Made by a program: the position numbers and the translations under genes. The notes below the pieces were generated by a model. The model was not told where the DNA came from, ran no database searches, and saw nothing but the letters and a program-made list of their open reading frames with translations. Of a DNA stretch of 21,723 nucleotides, positions 16,066 through 21,723 are shown in pieces. Numbering within the stretch: the first letter of the stretch is position 1; every line of letters begins with the position of its first letter. The stretch comes from a virus, in the IMG/VR virus record IMGVR_UViG_3300044618_000039, positions 1 through 21,723 of that record; one strand, 5' to 3'.

Positions 16066-16811
16066 CTATCTGCGCCTCGCTCGCTCCGCCTCCATCCTCT
16101 CTGCTTCCAAGATGTCGTGAATCAGCAGGGCGTAATTCAAGAACTCCACCGCCTTCATCGCGAAGATGGCATCAAACTTGAGAACGTCCTTGTTGGCCAT
16201 CCGCCAGACGACCATGAGCCAACCGTACCCAGCAAGAGGGCTTACGTCAACTCCCCTGCCGTCTTCATCAGGTGCTTGGAATAGTCGCTCAAAACTTTCA
16301 AGTAGGATTCTGAACTTAGCAAAAAAAAACTGACAACCCCCCAAACGTCCCCGACCTTGGCGTGCTTCTTCATTAGTTCGGCTCGCTCGGCATGGGCAGC
16401 CCCGTCGTACTTTTTCGGAAATAATCCGAATAGACCGCCATCCCTGCACAAGGTCGCCATGATTCGGTGGAGGTTCTGCAACAACTGCTTCTCGTCCGTG
16501 GTGTTTGCGTCCATGAGTTCTATCAACTGCCCAGCGGTCAACTCGTCCGTGAACACGGTAGGAATCCACCACTTGCCCCCGGCTTTGAACTTTCGCTTAT
16601 ACCCAAGGGCAGGCAATGCGTTCCACTCGCTGATAATGGTCTTGTAACGCTTTAGGACGCTCTTGGCGGGCATTTCCCTCACGATTGATATATCGACCCC
16701 CTCAACGATTGCGACGACTCCTGCACGCTTGTCGTAGTCCCCAAGGACGCTGGAGAACTCAATGGCTCCGATGCGTTGGAACTGGTCGATGGTCAGGTCT
16801 TGGAGTTTCAT
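16066..16811 (-). CDS. Tail assembly chaperone, -1 frameshift (GT-like) form
   Basis: A -1 slip on T TTT TTG (16326-16320) continues the 189-aa chaperone into the overlapping frame. The predicted product has 164 zero-frame residues plus 84 new ones, 248 in all. The extension contains SPLAGYGWLMVVWRMANKDV and ends in a charged helix rich in Glu and Arg (EAERMEAERARRR). It stops with TAG at 16066, 31 nt before the next gene. The unshifted gene alone would leave 207 nt uncoded in a genome with almost no gaps, which is good support for real use of this frame. An alternative is a homopolymer error in the assembly, in which case the 248-aa protein would be the only product. Confidence 0.7.
16242..16811 (-). 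CDS. Tail assembly chaperone, short (G-like) form
   Basis: The unshifted frame gives 189 residues, starting MKLQDLTIDQFQRIGAIEFS. It is mostly helical and polar, with no membrane segment. I recognise it chiefly by context and architecture. It precedes the tail completion, tail-tip and tape-measure genes, and near its end it runs over nine T's (codons 161-164, AGT TTT TTT TTG), where a -1 shift opens a long second frame. This is the G/GT arrangement of long-tailed phages, in which the short form coats the tape measure during tail assembly and the shifted form recruits tail-tube protein. If the frame is kept, 25 more residues follow the slip site. Function is inferred; the family could not be confirmed by homology here. 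Confidence 0.65.
   Translation of the reverse strand: MKLQDLTIDQFQRIGAIEFSSVLGDYDKRAGVVAIVEGVDISIVREMPAKSVLKRYKTIISEWNALPALGYKRKFKAGGKWWIPTVFTDELTAGQLIELMDANTTDEKQLLQNLHRIMATLCRDGGLFGLFPKKYDGAAHAERAELMKKHAKVGDVWGVVSFFLLSSESYLKVLSDYSKHLMKTAGELT
16320..16331 (-). promoter_or_regulatory. Programmed -1 frameshift slippery site (run of nine T's)
   Basis: On the coding strand the sequence is AG followed by nine T's and G. In zero frame it reads AGT TTT TTT TTG. Both T TTT TTT and T TTT TTG fit the X XXY YYZ slippery rule, with full re-pairing possible for Phe tRNA. The frame entered by -1 slipping is open for 84 codons. I did not identify a convincing downstream pseudoknot by eye. Such sites in tail chaperones usually set a fixed ratio of short to long product. 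Confidence 0.65.
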
Positions 16812-16814
16812 AGG

Positions 16815-17324
16815 TCAGTAGTTTATGTAGTAGCCGTACACCGCATCCCCAACGAGCAATTTCAGTTCGGGGTATCTCAACGCCATTACTTCGGGGGTCA
16901 GGTCGGGTTGCCAATGCGTTTCGTACACATTCCCTTCCCATTCGCCCTGCCTGTACATATAAGGCACGGCAATCATGACCCTCTTGCCATTCATTCGGGT
17001 AAGCAGGTCCCTCGCCTCGTTAAAGGTTAAATGCTCAAAAACATCGCCCATAATCAGGTAGGTGTAGGCCGAAAAATCGAACTCACGAATATCCCCAATA
17101 TGCAGGGTTTGGTAAAGGTCCTGCAAACCGAATCGGTTGACATACGGCTCGTGAATCTCGATGCCGTCCATCTTGATTTCGGGAAGCAGCAGGGCGTAAG
17201 TTCCGCAACCGCATCCAATGTCAAGCACCCGGTCGGATTCAGTTAGAACCGATCGGATATGGTTGCCAACAAAGTCCTTGTGGAATGGGTGTGAGTAGGG
17301 CATATTATCCGATTTGAAGTCCAT
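16815..17324 (-). CDS. Class I SAM-dependent methyltransferase (169 aa)
   Basis: A compact Rossmann-fold methyltransferase. Motif I is VLDIGCGCG at 33-41, the acidic end of strand 2 is E56 in DGIEIHEP, and the motif IV-like segment is MGDVFEHL at 92-99. The GDVFEHL form is typical of small-molecule or sugar methyltransferases of the Methyltransf_11/23 type, not of DNA methyltransferases, which would carry a DPPY or PC motif. Two starts are possible. ATG at 17324 overlaps the previous gene by 20 nt. ATG at 17303 (MPYSHPFHKDF) follows the previous TAA by one base and fits the local packing better. Next to two glycosyltransferase-type genes, it may methylate the transferred sugar. Confidence 0.8.
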   Translation of the reverse strand: MDFKSDNMPYSHPFHKDFVGNHIRSVLTESDRVLDIGCGCGTYALLLPEIKMDGIEIHEPYVNRFGLQDLYQTLHIGDIREFDFSAYTYLIMGDVFEHLTFNEARDLLTRMNGKRVMIAVPYMYRQGEWEGNVYETHWQPDLTPEVMALRYPELKLLVGDAVYGYYINY

Positions 17325-18048
17325 CGGCTATCTTCTTGGCCGTGCTGGAGTGGTTTGCTTTGTCAAGGTACTGCCGAAACTCCCAGTCCGAGTTCATCTC
17401 AACGGGCGTGATGTAGTAGGGCAGATGCCTCACCTCATAGGGGGCCAAAGTCCTCGCACCGCTAATGCATACTTGGTAGGTGTCGGCATGGTAGAAGGCG
17501 AAGGTCGTATCAACTGGAGCCAAGCGAAGGTTGCCATAGGTCGGCTGCTTGTGGTAGCGATGTTCAGCAGGTTGGAAGAATAGGGCGTTTTCGGGAACGT
17601 CGTCAACACGAATGCCGAGGCCAATTTTGTCCTTGACGTTGAACTGCACCCCATTGAAGTCCTTGGCTTCTTCGTCCCGATAGATGTAAGGGTAGGAAGG
17701 TGAATCGTACCAAAGTTCACGCATTCGAACGATGGTGTCGTCAGGGCATCCCGAAAGGTCGAGGTCGGGGTCGGTTACGATGTAATCGGGGTAGCCAAAG
17801 TCGGCTTTGATGCGTTTGTCAATGCCGAGTCTCCATGCCACAAGATGTCCCAAGTTCTGCCCGGTACGGACCACCGAAACGTCCTCGTTACCTTTGAGCG
17901 ATTCGTACCACTCCAAGGTAGGGCCGTAAGTTGAACCGTTGTCAATGATGATGATGGGACCGCATTCCTTCATCCGTTGCAGTTCCTTGACCATTGCCTT
18001 GGGCCAAGTGAAAAGATTAAAGTTGGTAATGAGGATAGGGACCTTCAT
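17305..18048 (-). CDS. Family 2-type glycosyltransferase (247 aa)
   Basis: The N-terminus has the GT-A Rossmann start PILITNFNL (4-12), then IIIIDNGST (32-40), the usual nucleotide-sugar-binding strand and loop of family 2 enzymes. DPDLD at 93-97 supplies the DxD-type metal-binding acids. The region around GNLRLAPVDTTFAFYHAD may form the acceptor side. No membrane segment is visible, so it should act in the cytoplasm. It starts 1 nt after the stop of the preceding glycosyltransferase-like gene and its stop touches the methyltransferase gene. Likely targets are a virion protein or a surface or carrier sugar; the sequence does not decide which. Confidence 0.8.
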   Translation of the reverse strand: MKVPILITNFNLFTWPKAMVKELQRMKECGPIIIIDNGSTYGPTLEWYESLKGNEDVSVVRTGQNLGHLVAWRLGIDKRIKADFGYPDYIVTDPDLDLSGCPDDTIVRMRELWYDSPSYPYIYRDEEAKDFNGVQFNVKDKIGLGIRVDDVPENALFFQPAEHRYHKQPTYGNLRLAPVDTTFAFYHADTYQVCISGARTLAPYEVRHLPYYITPVEMNSDWEFRQYLDKANHSSTAKKIADGLQIG

Positions 18049-18049
18049 G

Positions 18050-18703
18050 CTAAAACGTGATTACAAACTTTTCGGGACCCGGCCATCCGGGGTTGGAGTC
18101 GTGGACCTTGGTGTCGGGTTTCTTCCCTATCCAATGCTCGGCCTGCCAGCGTTGCTTGCGTTCCGGCTCACCCAGTTCCTTGATGTGGGACGACTTGGCC
18201 CACCAATAGGTCCCCCCAAAATAGGGGTAGCCTTCGGGGTTGTTGTGGTCAGCCATGTGAGGGAATTGTTCTTTTGTAATCCAATGGCATCCCACCGCAT
18301 CCACGCCTTCCAGCAGTTGCAAGCATCGCTCCCAAGCCACGACGTTGAAGAAGGTCATGCTGCGATTCCAAAGTTGGTTGATGAGGGACGGGTCGCTTGC
18401 CCCCTTGGTGTGGGCGTACATGTACACGGCTTCTTCTTCTTGACTTGCCCGGTACATCTCGGTCAGGGTCGCCTGCTCCCAAGCGTTGGTCCGGGTAACC
18501 ACGACTTTGACCTTATCGGCTATCATCGAGTTTTCCAGCACCTCCTTGACCGCCTTGCGTTGTTCGGGTGGTCCGACGATGCCGACACGGATTTCGTCCA
18601 AGACATTGATGAGGCCGTAATTGCAAACCGCCATCATATGCTGGTTGAGTATTAACTGCCAGTTGCCTCCGCAGTAGATGTGGTAGTAGTGAACGACTTT
18701 CAT
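18050..18703 (-). CDS. Glycosyltransferase-like protein (217 aa)
   Basis: The protein starts MKVVHYYHIYCGGNWQLIL and carries YAHTKGAS at 96-103, FGGTYWWAKSSHI at 162-174 and AEHWIG at 188-193. These blocks recall a small family of phage and bacterial proteins grouped with GT-A-type glycosyltransferases, where the HTKG and G-x-(F/Y)-WW-AKS segments are the conserved signature. No classical DxD motif is evident, so the sugar donor and activity are inferred only. The ATG at 18703 is preferred over a TTG at 18712, because it overlaps the preceding TGA as ATGA. It is followed one base later by a second glycosyltransferase and then a methyltransferase, suggesting a shared sugar-modifying pathway. 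Confidence 0.65.
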   Translation of the reverse strand: MKVVHYYHIYCGGNWQLILNQHMMAVCNYGLINVLDEIRVGIVGPPEQRKAVKEVLENSMIADKVKVVVTRTNAWEQATLTEMYRASQEEEAVYMYAHTKGASDPSLINQLWNRSMTFFNVVAWERCLQLLEGVDAVGCHWITKEQFPHMADHNNPEGYPYFGGTYWWAKSSHIKELGEPERKQRWQAEHWIGKKPDTKVHDSNPGWPGPEKFVITF

Positions 18704-18801
18704 AAGGTCCAAAGGAGGGTTAGAAGGGTGAGGATGAAGAAAACGGCTGCAAGCGTCTTGCCGATTTCGATTAGCAGGTCAAGGATTTGTTCCTTGTTCA
18801 T
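18700..18801 (-). CDS. Single-pass membrane microprotein (33 aa)
   Basis: A very short frame encodes MNKEQILDLLIEIGKTL followed by a hydrophobic stretch AAVFFILTLLTLLWTL that reaches the C-terminus, enough for one membrane pass. The start lies inside the end of the 82-aa gene. The stop overlaps the next ATG as ATGA, so the frame fits the gapless packing on both sides and fills an otherwise uncoded stretch of about 75 bases. An AAGG sequence sits 7 nt before the chosen ATG; an ATG directly upstream at 18804 would add one Met. Small one-pass proteins in phages can act in lysis, membrane perturbation or superinfection exclusion, but nothing in the sequence chooses among these. Confidence 0.55.
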   Translation of the reverse strand: MNKEQILDLLIEIGKTLAAVFFILTLLTLLWTL

Positions 18802-19027
18802 CATTGAACCTTGCACTTGTTGCACTTGTAAATTCAATAAACTCCTCTGGCGCATACTTCTTGCCAACTCCAATCGGGTCTTTGGTGTATGCCACAAGTT
18901 CTGCCATCGCTTCCTCAATGCTCTCAGAGGCAAATGACTTGCATCCCACCTTGACAAGGCATCCTCGGTCAAAGAATATGATTTCAACATTCCATTGCTT
19001 TAATCGTCTGATTTGTTCCTGTGTCAT
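18779..19027 (-). CDS. Small unknown protein (82 aa)
   Basis: I do not recognise this protein. It begins MTQEQIRRLKQWNVEIIFFD, has a basic amphipathic start, a short hydrophobic strand (VEIIFFDRGCLVKVG) and an acidic helical middle (SIEEAMAELVAYTKDP). There is no signal peptide or membrane segment, and the tail is polar. It looks like a small soluble alpha/beta protein. It starts 25 nt after the large-terminase stop, and its 3' end overlaps the next small membrane gene. The leader before ATG is ACTAAACCCCTAAACA, without a Shine-Dalgarno motif; a near-identical leader precedes the capsid gene. Position after terL suggests an accessory role, but no function can be assigned. Confidence 0.7.
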   Translation of the reverse strand: MTQEQIRRLKQWNVEIIFFDRGCLVKVGCKSFASESIEEAMAELVAYTKDPIGVGKKYAPEEFIEFTSATSARFNDEQGTNP

Positions 19028-19052
19028 TGTTTAGGGGTTTAGTACTGCAAAG

Positions 19053-20225
19053 TTACACCACAACATACTTCCCTGAGTTGCTAACCCTCAATTTGTTAAG
19101 TGCCACATACCGCATCGCATCGCAGGCGTGGTTGAAGGAATCAATCGGGACCCCCGTGTTCTTGCCCTCCTTATCCGTAGCCCAAGTGTAGGACCGCAGT
19201 TCCTTGATGAGGTTGGTGCTATCCTTGGTTACCTGCAACTTAAAGCGTTTCAGGATGTCGATGCCGTTCCTGACCGAATCGGGGCCTTTCTCCGCCGGCT
19301 TGATGTTAAAGCCTAACCGATAGATTTCCTCGATGGACTTGGGTTCTGCTGAATCGGCAACTATCTCCCAAGCCCTTGTAATGCCGAGCGACCGCAACTT
19401 ATCTGCGATGTCTTGGTTAGTCAGGCCCGTGGAGTAGATCAGTTCCTGAATCAGCAGGCAGTCCCCTTGGCGATAGATAGCGACCAATGCCGTAGGGTCG
19501 TTGCTAAAGCCCCAGTCAAGCCCAAGGGCAACGAATTTGGCTCGGCTGACATCTATACCCTCCACGACCTCGAAGTCCTCGTATATCGCACCCTGAAGCG
19601 TCCCGACCTGACCGAGGCCGTACACCTTCCACCAGTTCGCCCAATACGCAGAGGTTTCGGCTTTGGTGCGGTTTAGTTCGATGTCCCTCCTAATCGTGTC
19701 GGGCAAAGCCTCGTTGTCGTTGTAGGTAAGGATGACCAGTTCTGCATCCTGTTCGGGCAGGACCTCCGTATGCGCCCAAAACTCGTGGGTCGGGTTGAAG
19801 TCGATGTAGATGGCCTCGCTGGTACGAATGGCGAGTTGGTAGTAGGACTCGAAGTCGATGTTGTTCGCCTCGTTGATGTAAACGACCTGCCTCCTTGCAC
19901 CTCGGAGCCTTGCCTCGGAATCAGCCGAAAAGAACTCGATGATTGAACCGTTGGCGAAGTGATAGGTGAGCAGAGTCTTGTTCCATCGGTCTGCGACCCA
20001 TCGGCCCGTCCATTGCATGACCTTGGCGAAGTCTTTGATTGCACCCCTCCGTAGGTGGGGGATGGATTCGGAAACCACCGATATCTCGGTCTTGTTCTTT
20101 GCTGCGATGTCTATGAGGACCGCAAGGATGGCAAGGGTCTTGCCTGCACTTGTTCCGCCTTGGATGACCTTCTTCCGGGCCGTCATCCGACGGATTCGGC
20201 TGATAGCGGTCGTGAGGGTAAACAT
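19053..20225 (-). CDS. terL: Terminase large subunit (ATPase plus nuclease)
   Basis: This is the motor that pumps DNA into the prohead and cuts the concatemer. The 390-residue protein has a Walker A loop, GGTSAGKT, at 23-30, and a Walker B-type strand, VVYINEA, at 114-120, with the catalytic Glu in INEAN. The RNase H-like nuclease domain begins at about 233. Its expected metal-binding acids are D237 (LDWGFSNDP), D291 (VADSAEPKSI) and D369 (NHACDAMRY). Length and domain order fit compact phage large terminases (Terminase_3/Terminase_6C type). ATG overlaps the methyltransferase stop as TAATG. A portal gene normally follows directly; here the portal lies about 13.5 kb further downstream. Confidence 0.95.
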   Translation of the reverse strand: MFTLTTAISRIRRMTARKKVIQGGTSAGKTLAILAVLIDIAAKNKTEISVVSESIPHLRRGAIKDFAKVMQWTGRWVADRWNKTLLTYHFANGSIIEFFSADSEARLRGARRQVVYINEANNIDFESYYQLAIRTSEAIYIDFNPTHEFWAHTEVLPEQDAELVILTYNDNEALPDTIRRDIELNRTKAETSAYWANWWKVYGLGQVGTLQGAIYEDFEVVEGIDVSRAKFVALGLDWGFSNDPTALVAIYRQGDCLLIQELIYSTGLTNQDIADKLRSLGITRAWEIVADSAEPKSIEEIYRLGFNIKPAEKGPDSVRNGIDILKRFKLQVTKDSTNLIKELRSYTWATDKEGKNTGVPIDSFNHACDAMRYVALNKLRVSNSGKYVVV

Positions 20226-21502
20226 TAAAGCAAGCCGACTGCGGATTGAATGCGAGCCTTGGCGATGTCGATGTATTCCGCTTCCCGTTCTATCCCGACA
20301 AACGCAAAGCCTTCCAGCATCGCTGCCTTGCCTGTTGAGCCTGACCCCATGAACGGGTCGAGGACGATTCCGCTTGGTGGGGTTACAAGTCGGCAGAGGT
20401 ATCGCATGAGGTCGGTGGGCTTGACGGTTGGGTGATGGTTGCGTGATCCGCTTGTCCTGCCTGCCCCTGCCCTTGGGCTTTCCATCCCTGCGCTTCCTTC
20501 AACCCGATCCACGCATTCGCCCGCAGAACGCTCTTGCAATTTATCACACCCCTCATCCCTATCCGCTTTGCTTGCTTTGGCGCAGTAGAAGAAACGAGCC
20601 GAAGCCCCAAGCAGGTCGGTGGCTTCCTCGCTCCCATCGTGGATGAAGTTGGCGGGCCAGCGTTCTCCAACCCTTCCCCCATCCACGTTAATCGCACCCG
20701 TCCCGTGTTGCAGCACGTTCTCGGCTACCGTGCCAATCAAGGGCTTGCGAGCCACTGTAATCGGTTCGAGTGCGGGTTTGAGTGCAGTCCCCCAGCCTTG
20801 CCATTGCTTTGCTTCGGGGGTGGCGGCTATTGTGATATCGCCTCCTTTTTGTCCTAACCTTTCGCCACCAAGTCCCCCCATGTCGGTTTGATGTTGCCCC
20901 ACCACCTCACGCTCGGCAAAGTTCTTGCTCTCAACGCTACGAATGTCTGCCTCACGCTCCACCCATTCAGGAATATCTCCAAGCAAATGACGGCAAGCCT
21001 CCAAATGCTCACGGGTCATTATTGCTGGTTGGCTTGCTGCCGTAGTGTAGTGGCCTCCCATATTCGTTTGGGTTGCATCGTCAATCTGCTTTGATGTGAT
21101 ACCCGTTGACCTAACCCACTCCGTGAATCGGTATCGCCTCGCCTGCTGCTCTTGCGCTGCATCCATCTTATCAATCGCCTTGCTTACGTCCAACGACTTC
21201 GGAAACCCCGACCCATACACCCAAGCAATCATGTCCCGAATCTCAAAGCCTGCGTCCTCAATCCGCACCGCCATTCGGTGCTGCGTCCTTGTTCCTGCAA
21301 ACGCAAGCAGATGACCGCCCGGCTTCAAGACCCGAAGGCACTCGGCCCAGACCTCAACGCTTGGCACATCGTAATCCCACCGCTTCCCCATGAAGGACAA
21401 CCCGTAAGGCGGGTCGGTTACTATCGAATCAACGGAGCAGTCAGGTAGTGAACGAAGCACCTCCAAGCAGTCGCCATGATGCAGGGTTAGTTTGTCAGTC
21501 AT
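20225..21502 (-). CDS. Orphan DNA methyltransferase, beta-class (N6-adenine or N4-cytosine)
   Basis: This 425-residue protein should transfer a methyl group from S-adenosylmethionine to an exocyclic amino group in DNA. The catalytic motif IV is DPPY at residues 30-33, near the N-terminus. The SAM-binding motif I is DPFMGSGST at 382-390, near the C-terminus, preceded by HPTVKP at 357-362. The order IV then I defines the beta class. DPPY is most often seen in adenine enzymes. Residues about 110-300 form a long insert, presumably target recognition. The chosen start (MTDKLTLHHGDC) puts the family core at the N-terminus. An upstream ATG at 21601 is rejected because its 33 extra residues lie over the small-terminase frame. 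The stop overlaps the terminase start by one base (TAATG). No restriction nuclease is visible, so it may protect phage DNA or mark it. Confidence 0.9.
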   Translation of the reverse strand: MTDKLTLHHGDCLEVLRSLPDCSVDSIVTDPPYGLSFMGKRWDYDVPSVEVWAECLRVLKPGGHLLAFAGTRTQHRMAVRIEDAGFEIRDMIAWVYGSGFPKSLDVSKAIDKMDAAQEQQARRYRFTEWVRSTGITSKQIDDATQTNMGGHYTTAASQPAIMTREHLEACRHLLGDIPEWVEREADIRSVESKNFAEREVVGQHQTDMGGLGGERLGQKGGDITIAATPEAKQWQGWGTALKPALEPITVARKPLIGTVAENVLQHGTGAINVDGGRVGERWPANFIHDGSEEATDLLGASARFFYCAKASKADRDEGCDKLQERSAGECVDRVEGSAGMESPRAGAGRTSGSRNHHPTVKPTDLMRYLCRLVTPPSGIVLDPFMGSGSTGKAAMLEGFAFVGIEREAEYIDIAKARIQSAVGLL

Positions 21503-21723
21503 TGTCGGGGAATAGGGGTTGCTCGATGTGGACCGTGTTCTCCTGCTTGTCAACCAAGCCAAGCAGACGAGAGGCGATGTTGGCCGAGTAAACCCCGGCA
21601 CTTGAACCCTCCAGCATATCCTTGTCGCAGGTCAGCCTTATGCGTGTAATGATTGATAAGAATTCCTTGTGATGGTCGCTATCTCCATTTCGATACTGCG
21701 ATAGGTTATGGCAAACGCCATTT
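21495..21723 (-). CDS. Probable terminase small subunit, C-terminal part (cut by window edge)
   Basis: An open frame enters from the right edge and gives 75 residues before a TGA; the gene's start lies outside the window. The readable part contains TCDKDMLEGSSAGVYSANIA (about residues 31-50 of the fragment) and then a segment around GLVDKQENTVHIEQ and a short acidic tail. The pattern 'DKQ followed by a short acidic tail' is one I associate with C-termini of phage small terminases, which recognise viral DNA and hand it to the large subunit. Position supports this: it is the first gene before the DNA methyltransferase and large terminase. Its stop overlaps the next start by 8 nt (ATGACTGA), implying translational coupling. 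The assignment rests on context and a partial sequence, so it is probable rather than certain. Confidence 0.65.
   Translation of the reverse strand, partial: NGVCHNLSQYRNGDSDHHKEFLSIITRIRLTCDKDMLEGSSAGVYSANIASRLLGLVDKQENTVHIEQPLFPDND

Noticed and set aside
16332-16572. Upstream part of the second frame in the chaperone gene as an independent gene
   Set aside because: It overlaps the chaperone frame fully and its translation is Arg/Gly-rich shadow; only the part after the T run is believable, as a frameshift extension.
17939-18655. Long plus-strand open frame (238 aa)
   Set aside because: It lies opposite the two glycosyltransferase-type genes, which have clear motifs and coupled starts; the plus-strand translation shows no family features.
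19048-19055. TAACTTTG, a match to the Bacteroidota -7 box TAnnTTTG, before the 82-aa gene
   Set aside because: No TTTG-type -33 element lies at the right distance, and an 8-base match with four fixed T/G positions is expected by chance in this length.
21503-21601. Earlier ATG for the DNA methyltransferase
   Set aside because: The extra 33 residues are Arg/Ser/Thr-rich shadow of the small-terminase frame; the motif-bearing core starts at 21502.

Overview
The window reads as a stretch of a tailed-phage genome (siphovirus-like, HK97-lineage head). It could be a free phage or a prophage; no integrase, attachment site or host gene is visible. Every supportable gene lies on the minus strand, so transcription runs from base 21723 towards base 1. 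Neighbouring genes are packed with 1-4 nt overlaps (TAATG or ATGA) or gaps of a few bases. Bacteroidota is the most likely host, by inference. Most start codons lack a Shine-Dalgarno sequence and follow A/C-rich leaders, and many products resemble structural families I know from phages of that phylum. I used no database search.

Layout in transcription order. (1) Packaging and DNA modification, 21723-19053: C-terminal end of a probable small terminase, an orphan beta-class DNA methyltransferase, and the large terminase. (2) Accessory cassette, 19027-16815: an 82-aa unknown, a 33-aa membrane microprotein, two glycosyltransferase-like proteins and a SAM methyltransferase. (3) Tail block, 16811-10462: a tail assembly chaperone with an apparent -1 frameshift extension, a gp10-like completion protein, two large tail or tail-tip proteins and the tape measure. 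(4) Head block, 10447-8272: XkdF-like protease, scaffold-like protein and major capsid protein, ended by a hairpin terminator. (5) Tail-tube candidate, 8203-7676, followed by a second hairpin terminator. (6) A third glycosyltransferase (7598-6522), two small virion-type proteins and a 707-aa portal fusion (5551-3428). (7) Neck-type proteins, two tiny proteins, a lectin-type fibre, an 88-aa unknown, a holin-like membrane protein, and the first 13 codons of one more gene at the window edge.

Together the genes cover DNA packaging, capsid assembly and maturation, tail assembly, host recognition and the start of a lysis region. The order is not the usual one. The tail block precedes the head block, the portal lies about 13.5 kb downstream of the large terminase instead of beside it, and glycosyltransferases are embedded in the structural genes. 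The strongest single observations are the frameshift signal in a run of nine T's at 16321-16329, the portal fusion, the rearranged order, and the two terminators flanking the tail-tube gene. There is no stretch over 300 bases without a gene. No tRNA, CRISPR array, insertion sequence or convincing promoter was found.
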